64,000 nucleotides of DNA from Variovorax beijingensis (GTDB taxonomy: Bacteria; Pseudomonadota; Gammaproteobacteria; Burkholderiales; Burkholderiaceae_C): assembly GCF_003951285.1 (NCBI RefSeq), contig NZ_RXFQ01000008.1, forward strand, positions 124,001 through 188,000. Direction: 5' to 3'. Below are positions 28,623 to 40,187 of this stretch, one piece after another; position 1 is the first letter of the stretch; every line of letters begins with the position of its first letter. Both the position numbers and the translations under genes were made by a program. Below the pieces are notes generated by a model. That model was not told where the DNA came from, did no database searches, and saw nothing but the letters and a program-made list of their open reading frames with translations.

Positions 28623-29392
28623 GCGGGGGACGCGTCGGTTGCGCGCTGTTCCATGTTTTGGCGAAAGTACTGTTCCAGCTCCGATTGCAGCACGTGGCTG
28701 TCCTGCATGGGCGCGAAGCGCTGGCCCAGCCGGAGCCTGAAGACGATGGGCAGCGGCGGCACGCGCCACAGCGGCCATCCCTTGCTGAGATAGGGCGAGT
28801 CGGTCTCGATGAACACGGTCTGGATCGGGGCCTGCGCGAGCTTGGCGATCAGTGTCACGCCGGGGCCGAAGGGGTTGAGCGGCGGCGTCACGGTGCGCGT
28901 GCCTTCCGGAAAGATCACCAGCTGGCCGCCGTTGCGCAGGTCGGCCACGGCCAGGCGCACCATGGTGCGGGCCGATTCGTTGCTGATGTAGCGCGCCAGC
29001 CGCGCGCCTGCGCCCAGGAAGATATTGCGCAGCAGGTCGGCCTTCATGATGCAGGCGCTGCGCGGCAGCCGCGCCACCAGCAGCAGGGCGTCGAGCATGG
29101 TCGGGTGGTTGGCCACGAAGATCACGCCCGGCTCGTTGCGCATCGGGTCGAGGCAGCTGGCGTCGATGCGCATCATCCCGGTCACGGAGGCCAGGCCCCA
29201 GAACATGCGGTAGGCGAAGGCGATGGTCAGGCGGCCCAGTGTGCGCGCGGGCGCCTCGGGCATCACCGGATAGAGCAGCATCGCGACCAGGTTCCAGGCC
29301 AGCGAAATCAGCCCCAGGAACAGCAGCAGCGCGTAGAGCATCAACGCAAGCGGAATGGCCGTGAGAATGCGCAGCACGCGGGTCATCGACAT
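28589..29392 (-). CDS. PlsC-type acyltransferase (1-acylglycerol-3-phosphate acyltransferase family)
   Basis: 267 residues. Two N-terminal hydrophobic segments are followed by NHPTMLDALLL (the NHX4D motif) near residue 95 and FPEGTRTVTPP. Similar to XanB1-like acyltransferases of xanthomonadin loci. It lies 30 bases after the chorismatase gene. It probably transfers the finished acyl or aryl chain to a glycerol-phosphate or sugar acceptor, but a plain phospholipid role cannot be excluded. Confidence 0.8.
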   Translation of the reverse strand: MSMTRVLRILTAIPLALMLYALLLFLGLISLAWNLVAMLLYPVMPEAPARTLGRLTIAFAYRMFWGLASVTGMMRIDASCLDPMRNEPGVIFVANHPTMLDALLLVARLPRSACIMKADLLRNIFLGAGARLARYISNESARTMVRLAVADLRNGGQLVIFPEGTRTVTPPLNPFGPGVTLIAKLAQAPIQTVFIETDSPYLSKGWPLWRVPPLPIVFRLRLGQRFAPMQDSHVLQSELEQYFRQNMEQRATDASPACQTPRAHTLS

Positions 29393-29422
29393 GGGGTCGC
29401 CGGTCCGATCGGTCGCGCCGGG

Positions 29423-30454
29423 TCAGGCCCGCAGGCGACCCGGGGCGACGGCGTGGGCTTCGATCTCGACCAGCAGGTCGCTGCGGCAGATGTCCGCCTC
29501 CAGGTAGACCGCATGGCGGATCATCGGTGCGTCGGCGCCCAGCGCATTCTCGAGCACGCCGCGCACCTTGTCGGTATCGGCCGGATGCCGCACGTAGACC
29601 ACGCAGTCGAGCATGGCAAGCGCGAACCTGGCCGTGGCCTGGCCGTTGGCGGCCGCGATCACGGCTTCGAGGTTGCGCAGCGTTTCGCGCGTCTGCTCCA
29701 GCACGTCGCCATGGTGCACGGTCTCATGGCCCACGATGCTTGCGGTGCCCGATATGAAAAGAGCCACCTCGCCATTGCCGATCTCCGCCAGCGCGGCGCG
29801 CGAGAAGGTGGGCGAGCGCGGGCCGTAGGTTTCCGGGTAGCGGTAGGCAGACACCTGGCGCGGGTTCTCGACCGGCATGGGCGCGGTCTGGCCGGCCAGG
29901 AAGCGGATCGACAGCGCCCCCTGGTGGATGCCCAGCGCACATGCCGCGGGCGCGCCCTCGAAGGCGGCGCGGCCGGCCTCGAAGAAAGCTTCCTGGCGCC
30001 CGAGGTTGAACTGGCGATAGCGTTCCAGCCCGCCGCCATCGGCATTGATCCGCGGCAGGTAGTTCCAGATGCGCAGCAGGTGCGGCGTGCCGGCCTGGTC
30101 GAGGGTCTTGAACAGGTCTCGGTAGGCGCGGTGCGCGAGATCCGCAAGGTCCTGCTTCTCGACCGATTCGTCGAGGTCGATGGCGCCGAGCAGCCAGTGT
30201 CCGTCGCTGCGCCAGCGGGCGATGCCGGTGGTGCTCGATGCAACCTGCCCACCGCTCACGTGCCACACGTCCGCCATGGCGCCTTGTCCGGAAAGAACGC
30301 GCGCATTGACGGTCGGCATCCAGGCCAGTTCATGCGGCGTGCCGTAGCCGAGCGCAGCAAAAGGCGCGCGGCCGTTGGCGGCCAGCGCAAGGCTGGCGGG
30401 CAGCGAAAGGCGCTCGACGCGCAAAGAGGAGGAGTTTTCGCCCTGGACTCGCAC
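29423..30454 (-). CDS. Chorismatase, FkbO/Hyg5/XanB2 family
   Basis: 343 residues from GTG 30454, two bases after the methyltransferase stop. This family converts chorismate into 3-hydroxybenzoate, 4-hydroxybenzoate or a dihydroxy-cyclohexadiene acid. Characteristic stretches are LRIWNYLPRIN, ERYRQFNLGRQEAF, YGPRSPTFSRA and ISGTASIVGH, and the YjgF-like C-terminal part is complete. Xanthomonas XanB2 supplies 3- and 4-hydroxybenzoate for xanthomonadin and coenzyme Q. Its presence beside an aryl-ACP ligase gives a direct starter supply. Product subtype is not assignable from sequence alone. Confidence 0.85.
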   Translation of the reverse strand: MRVQGENSSSLRVERLSLPASLALAANGRAPFAALGYGTPHELAWMPTVNARVLSGQGAMADVWHVSGGQVASSTTGIARWRSDGHWLLGAIDLDESVEKQDLADLAHRAYRDLFKTLDQAGTPHLLRIWNYLPRINADGGGLERYRQFNLGRQEAFFEAGRAAFEGAPAACALGIHQGALSIRFLAGQTAPMPVENPRQVSAYRYPETYGPRSPTFSRAALAEIGNGEVALFISGTASIVGHETVHHGDVLEQTRETLRNLEAVIAAANGQATARFALAMLDCVVYVRHPADTDKVRGVLENALGADAPMIRHAVYLEADICRSDLLVEIEAHAVAPGRLRA

Positions 30455-30456
30455 GG

Positions 30457-31245
30457 TCAGCCAGCCTCGACGGTGTTTTCTGGCTTGCGCGCCATGTATT
30501 CGGAGAACACGCCAAGGCTCGCATGGCGGCGCACGTCGGTGAAGCCCGCGGCGCGCAGCGCTTCCAGCACGCGCTCGGGCGGAATGCAGGCCTCGATGGT
30601 GTCCCAGTAATAGCGCCACAGCTCCGAGGTGTTGCTGCGGCGGCCGACCACCCGCGCGATCAGCGGCACCACGGCGCGCATGTAGGCCTTGAGCAGTGCG
30701 GTGGCGATGCGGCCGTTCGGCTTGGTGATTTCGAGCACCACCACGCGTCCGCCGGGGCGCAGCACGCGGTGAAATTCGCCGAAGGCGGCCGCCACGTCGC
30801 TGATGTGGCGCATGGCGTAACCCATGCTCACGAAATCGCAGCTGGCATCCGGCCGGGGCAGCGCTTCCGCCACGCCCTGGACCAGCTCGACGCCCGGCAG
30901 GTCGACCTGCTCCATCATTCCCACGCTGGGATCGACGCCGACCAGCCGGCCCGTCGGGCCGATGATCCTGAGGGCCTCGCGGGCGACCAGCCCGGTGCCG
31001 ATGCCGACGTCGAGCACCTGCGCGCCCGGCGCGAGCCCGGCCTGCGACAGGGCGGCGCGGCGGTACGACGGACCGGTGCCGAAGGCGAGCACGCTTTCGA
31101 TGCGGTCGTAGTCGGCGGCGGTGCTGTCGAAGATTCGCCGCAGGAATGCCTGGTGCTCCGCCTCGTTCTTGTAGTACAGCGGCAAGGGGGTGTGCGGCGG
31201 CAGGATGGTCGGATTCCCGGGCCCGACGGAAGGCGATGGCGTCAT
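30457..31245 (-). CDS. UbiE/COQ5-like methyltransferase
   Basis: 262 residues from ATG 31245. FDSTAADYDRIESVLAFGTG, motif I VLDVGIGTGLVAREAL, VDPSVGMMEQ, and the UbiE-like FVSMGYAMRHISDVAAAFGEFHRVLRPGGRVVVLEITKP. First gene of the minus-strand operon of the aryl cluster. A ring C- or O-methylation of the hydroxybenzoyl starter is plausible; ubiquinone synthesis is less likely because the neighbours are not ubi genes. It is divergent from yebC with 118 bases between. Confidence 0.8.
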   Translation of the reverse strand: MTPSPSVGPGNPTILPPHTPLPLYYKNEAEHQAFLRRIFDSTAADYDRIESVLAFGTGPSYRRAALSQAGLAPGAQVLDVGIGTGLVAREALRIIGPTGRLVGVDPSVGMMEQVDLPGVELVQGVAEALPRPDASCDFVSMGYAMRHISDVAAAFGEFHRVLRPGGRVVVLEITKPNGRIATALLKAYMRAVVPLIARVVGRRSNTSELWRYYWDTIEACIPPERVLEALRAAGFTDVRRHASLGVFSEYMARKPENTVEAG

Positions 31246-31363
31246 CGAAGGATTATCACCAAAAGACCTTGCCGCTTTGGCGCTGGCGCGCCGGCCGTTG
31301 TGCGCGCCGGACAGTAAACTCGGAGCTTGCTTTTGAAAACACAAGACAGCGAGATAGAAAGCC

Positions 31364-32089
31364 ATGGCCGGACACAGCAAATGGGCAAACATTCAGCACC
31401 GGAAGGGCCGCCAGGACGAGAAGCGCGGCAAGCTCTGGACCCGCGCCATCCGTGAAATCACCGTGGCTGCCCGCGCCGGCGGGGGCGACCTCAGCGCCAA
31501 CCCGCGGCTGCGGCTGGCGGTCGAGAAGGCCAAGGCGGTCAACCTGCCGATCGACACCGTCAAGCGCAACATCGACAAGGCCACCGGCAACCTCGAAGGC
31601 GTCAATTACGAAGAAATTCGTTACGAAGGGTACGGCATCGGCGGCGCGGCGATCATCGTCGACACCATGACCGACAACCGCGTGCGCACCGTGGCCGAAG
31701 TGCGCCACGCCTTTTCCAAGCATGGCGGCAACATGGGCACCGAAGGCTCGGTGGCCTTCCAGTTCAAGCACTGCGGCCAGATCATCTTCGCCCCCGGCAC
31801 CAATGAGGACAAGGTGATGGAAGCCGCGCTCGAAGCCGGCGCCGAAGATGTGGTCACCGACGACGACGGGGCCATCGAGGTGATCACCGCCGTCGCCGAT
31901 TTCGAAGCCGTCAAGAATGCGCTCGAAGCCGCCGGCCTCAAGCCCGAGGTGGCCGAGGTCACCATGCGCGCCGAAAACACGATCGAACTGACCGGCGAAG
32001 ACGCGGCAAAGATGCAGAAGCTGCTCGATGTGCTCGAAGACCTGGACGACGTCCAGGAGGTCTATCACAACGCCGCGCTCTCCGAATGA
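31364..32089 (+). CDS. yebC: YebC/PmpR-family protein (TACO1 type)
   Basis: 241 residues starting [18 protein letters not shown], the invariant family opening. [19 protein letters not shown] and [14 protein letters not shown] are further signatures. Family members have been described as DNA-binding regulators and, more recently, as translation factors helping ribosomes through proline stretches. Full length. Followed by purD 38 bases on. Confidence 0.95.
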   Translation: MAGHSKWANIQHRKGRQDEKRGKLWTRAIREITVAARAGGGDLSANPRLRLAVEKAKAVNLPIDTVKRNIDKATGNLEGVNYEEIRYEGYGIGGAAIIVDTMTDNRVRTVAEVRHAFSKHGGNMGTEGSVAFQFKHCGQIIFAPGTNEDKVMEAALEAGAEDVVTDDDGAIEVITAVADFEAVKNALEAAGLKPEVAEVTMRAENTIELTGEDAAKMQKLLDVLEDLDDVQEVYHNAALSE

Positions 32090-32127
32090 ATGAACATTGA
32101 TCCACAGCGAATGAAGAAGGCCCACGA

Positions 32128-33426
32128 ATGAAGGTACTGGTAATTGGAGGAGGGGGCCGGGAACACGCACTGGCGTGGCGGCTGGCGCAGGCCAGCCGGG
32201 TCAGCCGCGTGTATGTGGCGCCGGGCAACGGCGGCACCGTGAGCGACGAGCGCTACGACTGCATCGACATCACCGAGCCCGCCGCGCTGCGCGAGTGGGC
32301 TGTCAAGGAAAAGATCGCGCTCACCGTGGTCGGGCCCGAGGCACCGCTGGCGGCGGGCGTGGTCGACGAGTTCCGCGCGCACGGCCTGCGCATCTTCGGC
32401 CCCACGCAGGCCGCCGCGCAGCTCGAGAGCTCCAAAGCCTTCTCCAAGGCCTTCATGAAGCGCCACAAGATTCCCACGGCCGAGTACGAGGCCTTCACCG
32501 ACGCCGCGGCGGCCCACGCCTACATCGACGCCAAGGGCGCGCCGATCGTCGTCAAGGCCGACGGCCTGGCCGCCGGCAAGGGCGTGGTGGTGGCCATGAC
32601 CGCGCAGGAGGCACACGAGGCCGTCGACTTCATGCTGGTCGACAACAAGTTCGGTGTTTCGCACAACGACGGCGGCGCGCGCGTGGTCATCGAGGAGTTC
32701 CTGCAGGGCGAGGAAGCCAGCTTCATCGTGCTGTGCGACGGCAAGAACGTGACTGCGCTGGCCACCAGCCAGGACCACAAGCGCCTGCTCGACAACGACG
32801 AAGGCCCCAACACCGGCGGCATGGGCGCCTACTCGCCCGCGCCCGTGGTCACGGCCGAAGTGCATGCGCGTGCGATGCGCGAAATCATCCTGCCGACCAT
32901 CCGCGGCATGGAAAAGGACGGCATCCCGTACACCGGCTTCCTCTACGCCGGCCTCATGATCGACGCCACCGGCCATCCCAAGACGCTCGAATTCAACTGC
33001 CGCATGGGCGACCCCGAGACGCAGCCGATCATGATGCGGCTCAAGTCCGACCTGTTCGAGGTGTTCTGGCACGCCACCGACGGCACGCTCGACCAGGTCG
33101 AGCTGCAGTGGGACCGGCGCGTGGCGCTGGGCGTGGTGATGGCGGCGCATGGCTATCCGCTTTCGCCGCGCAAGGGTGACCGCATCACCGGCATTCCGGC
33201 CGAGGCGCCCGATGCCGTGGTGTTCCACGCCGGCACCTCCCAGCAGGACGGCGAGCTCAAGACCAGCGGCGGCCGCGTGCTGTGCGTGACCGTGCTGGCC
33301 GACAGCGTGAAGCTCGCGCAGCAGCGGGCCTACGAGGTCGCCGCGCGCATCGGCTTCGACGGCGCGCAATACCGCAAGGACATCGGACACCGCGCGGTCC
33401 ACGCGCGCAACACCCCGCACGCCTGA
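32128..33426 (+). CDS. purD: Phosphoribosylamine-glycine ligase
   Basis: 432 residues; second step of purine synthesis. ATP-grasp enzyme with [19 protein letters not shown] at the N-terminus, [19 protein letters not shown] and [12 protein letters not shown]. The TGA shares its last A with the hemF ATG, so the pair is probably translationally coupled. Confidence 0.96.
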   Translation: MKVLVIGGGGREHALAWRLAQASRVSRVYVAPGNGGTVSDERYDCIDITEPAALREWAVKEKIALTVVGPEAPLAAGVVDEFRAHGLRIFGPTQAAAQLESSKAFSKAFMKRHKIPTAEYEAFTDAAAAHAYIDAKGAPIVVKADGLAAGKGVVVAMTAQEAHEAVDFMLVDNKFGVSHNDGGARVVIEEFLQGEEASFIVLCDGKNVTALATSQDHKRLLDNDEGPNTGGMGAYSPAPVVTAEVHARAMREIILPTIRGMEKDGIPYTGFLYAGLMIDATGHPKTLEFNCRMGDPETQPIMMRLKSDLFEVFWHATDGTLDQVELQWDRRVALGVVMAAHGYPLSPRKGDRITGIPAEAPDAVVFHAGTSQQDGELKTSGGRVLCVTVLADSVKLAQQRAYEVAARIGFDGAQYRKDIGHRAVHARNTPHA

Positions 33427-34343
33427 TGCAACAGACCAACCCGGCAGCGGTCGGCGACTACCTGCGCAAGCTGCAACAGGACATCGTCGCGGCCGTCGAG
33501 GCGGCCGATGGCGAGGCCTGCGTGCGCGACGCCTGGCAAAAGGAGCCCGGCGAGGCGCTGCAGGGCAGCGGCCTCACCTGCATCCTGGAAGGCGGTGCGC
33601 TGTTCGAGCGCGCGGGCTGCGGGTTTTCGCAGGTGCGCGGGCCCAGGCTGCCGCCTTCGGCCACGCAGAACCGCCCCGAACTCGCGGGGGCGCCCTTCGA
33701 GGCCATGGGCGTTTCGCTGGTGTTCCATCCGCGCAATCCCTATGTACCCATCGTCCACATGAACGTGCGCATGCTGGCTGCGCTGCCCGAGGGCAAGGAC
33801 CCGGTGTGCTGGTTCGGCGGCGGCATGGACCTCACGCCCTGCTACGGCTTCGAGGAAGACGCCGTTCACTTCCACACCGTGTGCCGCGACGCGCTCGCCG
33901 CCTTCGGCGACGACAAGTACCCCCGCTTCAAGACCTGGTGCGACGAGTATTTCTTCCTCAAGCACCGCAACGAGCAGCGCGGCATCGGCGGTATCTTCTT
34001 CGACGACTTCGCCGAGGGCGGATTCGAGAACGGCTTTGCCATGCTGCGCTCGGTGGGCAATGCCTTCCTGCCGGCCTACCTGCCCATCGCCCTGCGCCGC
34101 CGCGCCATGCCTTGGGGCGAGCGCGAGCGGGCGTTCCAGCTCTACCGGCGCGGGCGCTACGTGGAGTTCAACCTCGTGTGGGACCGTGGCACGCACTTCG
34201 GGCTGCAGTCGGGCGGGCGCACCGAATCGATTTTGCTGTCGATGCCGCCGCTGGCCAGTTGGGCCTACCGGCAGCAGCCCGAAGCGGGCAGCCCCGAAGC
34301 CGCGCTGTACAGCGACTTCATCGTGCGGCGCGACTGGTTGTGA
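33426..34343 (+). CDS. hemF: Coproporphyrinogen III oxidase, aerobic
   Basis: 305 residues; oxygen-dependent conversion of coproporphyrinogen III to protoporphyrinogen IX in haem synthesis. [47 protein letters not shown] and [21 protein letters not shown] are the conserved blocks. Start ATG overlaps the purD stop by one base. Confidence 0.96.
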   Translation: MQQTNPAAVGDYLRKLQQDIVAAVEAADGEACVRDAWQKEPGEALQGSGLTCILEGGALFERAGCGFSQVRGPRLPPSATQNRPELAGAPFEAMGVSLVFHPRNPYVPIVHMNVRMLAALPEGKDPVCWFGGGMDLTPCYGFEEDAVHFHTVCRDALAAFGDDKYPRFKTWCDEYFFLKHRNEQRGIGGIFFDDFAEGGFENGFAMLRSVGNAFLPAYLPIALRRRAMPWGERERAFQLYRRGRYVEFNLVWDRGTHFGLQSGGRTESILLSMPPLASWAYRQQPEAGSPEAALYSDFIVRRDWL

Positions 34344-34969
34344 ACCCCACCGGCACGGCCCCGCGCATCGGTGTGTTCGGCGGCGCCTTCGATCCGCCGC
34401 ACAACGCCCATGTCGCGCTGGCCGAGGCCGCGCTTTCGCAGCTCGGCCTCGCCGAATTGCACGTCATTCCCACGGGACAGGCCTGGCACAAGAGCAGGGC
34501 GCTGACACCGGCGCAAGACCGTCTGGCCATGACGCGGCTGGCCTTTTCCAGGCTGACGGGCACCGTGGTGGTCGACAGCCGCGAAGTGTTGCGCGACGGC
34601 CCCACCTATACGCTCGACACCCTGCATGAATTGCAGCTGGAACAGCCCGGCGCCCAGCTGGTTCTGATCATGGGTGCCGACCAGGCCAGCGCATTGCCGA
34701 CATGGCACGGCTGGCAGGCTATACTCGGCATTGCTATTGTTTCTGTAGCGTATCGCGCATTATCGACGGGCGACACTGCTCGTTTTGATCCGAAGATGCT
34801 GCCCGGCCTGCCGGCTGGCGCGCGTTTCGAGGCGCTCGAATTGCCGGCCATGGACACCAGCGCCACCGACATCCGGCGGCGTGCGGCGTGCGGCGAGGAC
34901 ATTTCCTCGCTGGTTCCGCCAGCCGTTGCACGCTATATTGACCAACACCACCTTTACCGCCCTGCCTGA
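34340..34969 (+). CDS. nadD: Nicotinate-nucleotide adenylyltransferase
   Basis: 209 residues from GTG 34340 (four-base overlap with hemF). NAD synthesis. Nucleotidyltransferase motif [20 protein letters not shown] with the HxGH-like NAH, and SATDIRRR at the end. Bases about 34720-34796 stand out: low GC and codons rare elsewhere here (ATT, GTT, TCT, GTA, TTA, ACT, CGT, TTT), although the encoded residues still align with NadD. The patch may come from a dispersed family repeat. The stop overlaps rsfS by one base. Confidence 0.93.
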   Translation: MNPTGTAPRIGVFGGAFDPPHNAHVALAEAALSQLGLAELHVIPTGQAWHKSRALTPAQDRLAMTRLAFSRLTGTVVVDSREVLRDGPTYTLDTLHELQLEQPGAQLVLIMGADQASALPTWHGWQAILGIAIVSVAYRALSTGDTARFDPKMLPGLPAGARFEALELPAMDTSATDIRRRAACGEDISSLVPPAVARYIDQHHLYRPA

Positions 34970-35634
34970 TGACCACTGAAGCCTCCGCCAAGAAAGACAC
35001 CCAGAAACTCCAGCGAGCCATCATCGATGGTCTCGAAGACGTCAAGGCGCAGGACATCCAGGTTTTCGACACCGAGCATCTCTCACCGCTGTTCGAGCGC
35101 GTGATCGTGGCCTCGGGCACCTCCAACCGGCAGACCAAGGCGCTGGCCGCCAGCGTGCGCGATGCCGTGCGCGAAGCCGGTTTCGGCAAGCCGCGCATCG
35201 AGGGCGAGGACAACGGCGAGTGGATCATCGTGGACTGCGGCGCGGCCGTCGCGCATATCATGCAGCCGGCCATCCGCCAGTACTACCACCTCGAGGAGAT
35301 CTGGGGCGACAAGCCGGTGCGCGCCAAGCTCGGCGGCACCAAGCCGGCTCTTGCCACCGCCGCCAAGGTGATCGAGGAGAAGAAGCCGGTTGCGGCCAAG
35401 ATGCCCAACCTGCGCCGCGCGAGCGCGGCCAAGACCGCCATCCGCGCGGCCGAGCAGGAAGCCAAGGCCGAGAAGGCGAGCCGAAGCCCGGCAAAGAAGA
35501 CCGCCGCCAAGAAGGCGCCCGCCAGGAAGACCACGACCGCGCGCGTGCCGGTCAAGGTGGTCGGCAAACCCGCCGCCAAGAAGCCAGCCGCAAAGAAGGC
35601 GCCTGCCAAGAAGGCGCCTGCCCGCCGCGCATGA
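34969..35634 (+). CDS. rsfS: Ribosome silencing factor RsfS with long Lys/Ala tail
   Basis: 221 residues. The RsfS/Iojap domain spans residues 8 to about 125 ([51 protein letters not shown]) and blocks 30S-50S joining by binding L14. Typical RsfS stops there. Here a further 95 residues are Lys/Ala/Pro-rich with repeated [15 protein letters not shown] units, resembling H1-like nucleic-acid-binding tails. The tail may bind rRNA or DNA. Four-base overlap with rlmH. Confidence 0.93.
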   Translation: MTTEASAKKDTQKLQRAIIDGLEDVKAQDIQVFDTEHLSPLFERVIVASGTSNRQTKALAASVRDAVREAGFGKPRIEGEDNGEWIIVDCGAAVAHIMQPAIRQYYHLEEIWGDKPVRAKLGGTKPALATAAKVIEEKKPVAAKMPNLRRASAAKTAIRAAEQEAKAEKASRSPAKKTAAKKAPARKTTTARVPVKVVGKPAAKKPAAKKAPAKKAPARRA

Positions 35635-36098
35635 AGCTGCTGGTGGTCGCCGTCGGGCAGCGCATGCCCGACTGGGCGCAGACTGCCTGGGACGACTACG
35701 CCAAGCGCTTCCCGCCCGAGCTCAAGCTCGAGCTGCGCGCAGTCAAGACCGAACCGCGCGGCTCCAAGTCGCTCGAGACGCTTTACGCGGCCGAACGCGA
35801 ACGCATCGAGGGTGCCATCGCCAAGGGCATGCGCATCGTCGTGCTCGACGAGCGCGGCACCGCACTCACCACCAAGGCGCTGGCCGCGCGCCTGCAGGCC
35901 TGGCAGGGCGAGGGCGACGACGTGGCCCTTGTGATCGGCGGCCCCGATGGCCTCGACCCCGCCTTCAAGGCCGCAGCCCACGAACGCATCCGCCTGTCCG
36001 ACCTGACCCTGCCGCATGCGATGGCGCGTGTGCTGCTCGTGGAGCAGCTGTACCGGGCCTGGTCGGTCAACGCGGGCCATCCGTACCATCGGGAATGA
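35631..36098 (+). CDS. rlmH: 23S rRNA (pseudouridine1915-N3)-methyltransferase
   Basis: 155 residues, SPOUT fold. [13 protein letters not shown] and the C-terminal [23 protein letters not shown]...HPYHRE are diagnostic. RlmH modifies Psi1915 in helix 69 of 70S ribosomes. The ATG overlaps the rsfS stop, the usual rsfS-rlmH pairing. Confidence 0.97.
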   Translation: MKLLVVAVGQRMPDWAQTAWDDYAKRFPPELKLELRAVKTEPRGSKSLETLYAAERERIEGAIAKGMRIVVLDERGTALTTKALAARLQAWQGEGDDVALVIGGPDGLDPAFKAAAHERIRLSDLTLPHAMARVLLVEQLYRAWSVNAGHPYHRE

Positions 36099-36700
36099 GC
36101 ACCGGCTTCATCTACCTTGCATCCCAGAGCCCGCGCCGCGCCCAGCTGCTCGGCCAATTCGGCGTCCGCCACGAGCTGCTGCTGGCCGGTGCCGACGAAG
36201 ACGCCGAATCGCTCGAAGCGGTGCTGCCCGGTGAATCGCCGACTGCCTACGTGCAGCGGGTGACGGGCCTGAAGCTCGATGCGGCGGTCGCGCGGCGCAA
36301 GCGCCTGGGACTCGCCGATGCGCCGGTGCTCTGCGCCGACACCACCGTAGCCCTCGGCCGCACCATCCTCGGCAAGCCCGAGGATGCCCGCGATGCCGAG
36401 CGCATGCTCGCGCTTTTGTCGGGCACCACGCATCGGGTGCTGACGGCCGTGGCGCTGCAGCATGGCCGCCGGCGCCATGCGGCGCTCAGCGTATCGCGCG
36501 TGCGCTTCGCAACCATGACCCGCAAGCAGATGGCGCGCTATGCCGCCAGCGGCGAGCCGCTCGGCAAGGCCGGCGCCTATGCGATCCAGGGCGCGGCGGC
36601 TGCGTACATCGAGCACATCAGCGGGTCCTATTCGGGCATCATGGGACTCCCGATGTTCGAGACCGCGCAGCTTCTTCGCAGCGCCGGTTTCAATACCTAA
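36095..36700 (+). CDS. maf: Maf-like nucleoside triphosphate pyrophosphatase
   Basis: 201 residues. [14 protein letters not shown] at the N-terminus, [10 protein letters not shown], and the C-terminal [10 protein letters not shown] and [12 protein letters not shown] are Maf motifs. The family hydrolyses non-canonical or dTTP/UTP nucleotides. Four-base overlap with rlmH; rng follows seven bases on. Confidence 0.94.
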   Translation: MSTGFIYLASQSPRRAQLLGQFGVRHELLLAGADEDAESLEAVLPGESPTAYVQRVTGLKLDAAVARRKRLGLADAPVLCADTTVALGRTILGKPEDARDAERMLALLSGTTHRVLTAVALQHGRRRHAALSVSRVRFATMTRKQMARYAASGEPLGKAGAYAIQGAAAAYIEHISGSYSGIMGLPMFETAQLLRSAGFNT

Positions 36701-36707
36701 GAATTCC

Positions 36708-38234
<1,527 letters not shown>

Positions 38235-38241
38235 GGGCTTC

Positions 38242-40026
38242 TCAGAGCGTCGGGTCTTGCCCCGGCGTGGCGCTGCGCACCGCCAGCGTCTGCAGCCGGG
38301 CATAGAGCCCGTCCAGCGCCATCAGTTGCTCGTGGCTGCCTTGCTCGGCGATTCGGCCTTGCTCCATCACGATGATGCGGTCGGCATGCTGGATGGTCGA
38401 CAGCCGGTGCGCGACGATCAGCGTGGTGCGGTTCTGCATCAGGCGCTGCAGGGCGTCCTGCACCAGCCGTTCCGATTCGGTGTCGAGCGCCGAGGTGGCC
38501 TCGTCGAGCAGCAGGATGGGCGCGTTCTTGTAGAGCGCGCGCGCAATGGCCAGGCGCTGGCGCTGGCCGCCGGAAAGCTGAGTGGCGTTGTGGCCGAGCA
38601 CCGTGTCGATGCCCTGTGGCAGGCTTTCGACGTGGGTGGCCAGGTTGGCAGCTTCTATGCACTGCTGCACCCGCTCGCGATCGACTGCAGCGCCCAGCGC
38701 CACGTTGGCGGCCAGCGTGTCGTTGAGCATCACCACGTCCTGGCTCACCATCGCGAACTGCGCGCGCAGGCTCTTGAGCTCCCATTCGCTGGTGTCGTGA
38801 CCGTCGAGCAGCACCTGTCCGCCGCTCGGCAGAACGAAGCGCGGCAGCAGGTTGACCAGCGTGGTCTTGCCGGAGCCCGAAGGGCCGACGAAGGCCACCA
38901 CCTGGCCCGGCTCGATCGTCAGGTTCACGCCGTCAAGCGCGCGGGCTTCGTCCTCGCCGCGGTAGCTGACCCTGGCCTCGCGCAGCTCGATGCGGCCTTG
39001 CGCATGTTCGATGGCGAAACTGCCCTGCGGCTCCGGGGCCACCTCGTCGATCAGCACCAGGCCGCGTTCGAGCGCTGCGAGGCCGCGCGTGATGGGCGCG
39101 GCCATGTCCGCCAGCCGGCGGATCGGCGCGATCAGCATCAGCATGGCCGTGATGTAGGCCACGAAGCCGCCCACGGTCAGGCCCTGCTCGCCGCTCTGCC
39201 AGAGCGCGATCATCACCACCACCGACAACGCGAGCGCGGCCATCATCTGCGTGAGCGGCGTGGTGGCGGCCTGCGCAATGGTCGATTTCACGGCCAGCCG
39301 GTTCAGGCGCTGGCTCAGCTGTTCGAAGCGCTCGCCTTGCGCCGCTTCGGCCCCGTGCAGCCGCACCATGCGGTGCGCGAGCACGTTCTCTTCCACCACG
39401 TAGGCCAGTTCGTCAGTGGCCTGCTGGCCCTGCTGCGTCAGGCGGTACAGGCGCTTGGAGAACACCTTCATGATCCACGAGATGCTCGGCACCAGGAAGG
39501 CGACGATGAGCGTGAGTTTCCAGTTCAGATAGACCAGGTACGCGAGCAGCGCCACCAGCGTGAAGCCGTCGCGCGAAAGCCCGAGCAGGGCCTGCACCAG
39601 AAGCATGGAGCCGGTCTGCACTTCGTACACCACGGTGTTGGAAAGCGCGCTGGCCGACTGGCGCGAGAACAGGGCCAGCTCGGCCGCCAGCAGGCGCTGG
39701 AACAGCACGCGCCGCAGCCGCTGCATGCCTTCGTTGGCGATGCGCGAGAGTGCATATTGGGAAATGAACTGCGCGATGCCGCGCACCGCGAACAGCAGCA
39801 GCACGGCCGCCGGCACGATCCACAGCGCCAGCTGGCCGCGGTTGAAGCCGCGGTCGAGCAGCGGCTTCAGCAAGGCCGCCATCAAGGGCTCGGTGACGGC
39901 CGCCAGCAGGGCACCAATGAGCCCGACGGCCCACCAGTGGCGCGAGCCGCCGAACCAGGTCATGAGTCGCGCCAGCCGGCGTGTCAGGGGAGGGCGTGCG
40001 GTCTCACTGCCGGGGGATGCTTGCAT
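38242..40026 (-). CDS. msbA: MsbA-type lipid ABC exporter
   Basis: 594 residues, half-transporter with six membrane segments (residues about 30-330) and one ATPase domain: Walker A FVGPSGSGKTTLVNL, signature QLSGGQRQRLAIARAL, Walker B ILLLDEATSALD and switch His in VAHRLST. The family flips lipid A or phospholipids across the inner membrane. Single gene, convergent with rng and divergent from tolB. Given the aryl-lipid locus nearby, other lipid cargo is possible, but lipid A is the default. Confidence 0.87.
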   Translation of the reverse strand: MQASPGSETARPPLTRRLARLMTWFGGSRHWWAVGLIGALLAAVTEPLMAALLKPLLDRGFNRGQLALWIVPAAVLLLFAVRGIAQFISQYALSRIANEGMQRLRRVLFQRLLAAELALFSRQSASALSNTVVYEVQTGSMLLVQALLGLSRDGFTLVALLAYLVYLNWKLTLIVAFLVPSISWIMKVFSKRLYRLTQQGQQATDELAYVVEENVLAHRMVRLHGAEAAQGERFEQLSQRLNRLAVKSTIAQAATTPLTQMMAALALSVVVMIALWQSGEQGLTVGGFVAYITAMLMLIAPIRRLADMAAPITRGLAALERGLVLIDEVAPEPQGSFAIEHAQGRIELREARVSYRGEDEARALDGVNLTIEPGQVVAFVGPSGSGKTTLVNLLPRFVLPSGGQVLLDGHDTSEWELKSLRAQFAMVSQDVVMLNDTLAANVALGAAVDRERVQQCIEAANLATHVESLPQGIDTVLGHNATQLSGGQRQRLAIARALYKNAPILLLDEATSALDTESERLVQDALQRLMQNRTTLIVAHRLSTIQHADRIIVMEQGRIAEQGSHEQLMALDGLYARLQTLAVRSATPGQDPTL

Positions 40027-40187
40027 GGCGGCGGATTCTACGGGGCCCACCGAAGGGCCCTCGGAGGGCTGCCGTGTAGGACCGCATCGCCCAATACACG
40101 TTTTGTGACGGCACGATCGAACCAGTGTGTAACATGTGGCCCGTCGCACCGGGTAGAACTTTTTGACCCGAAACATCTCCGAACCGC

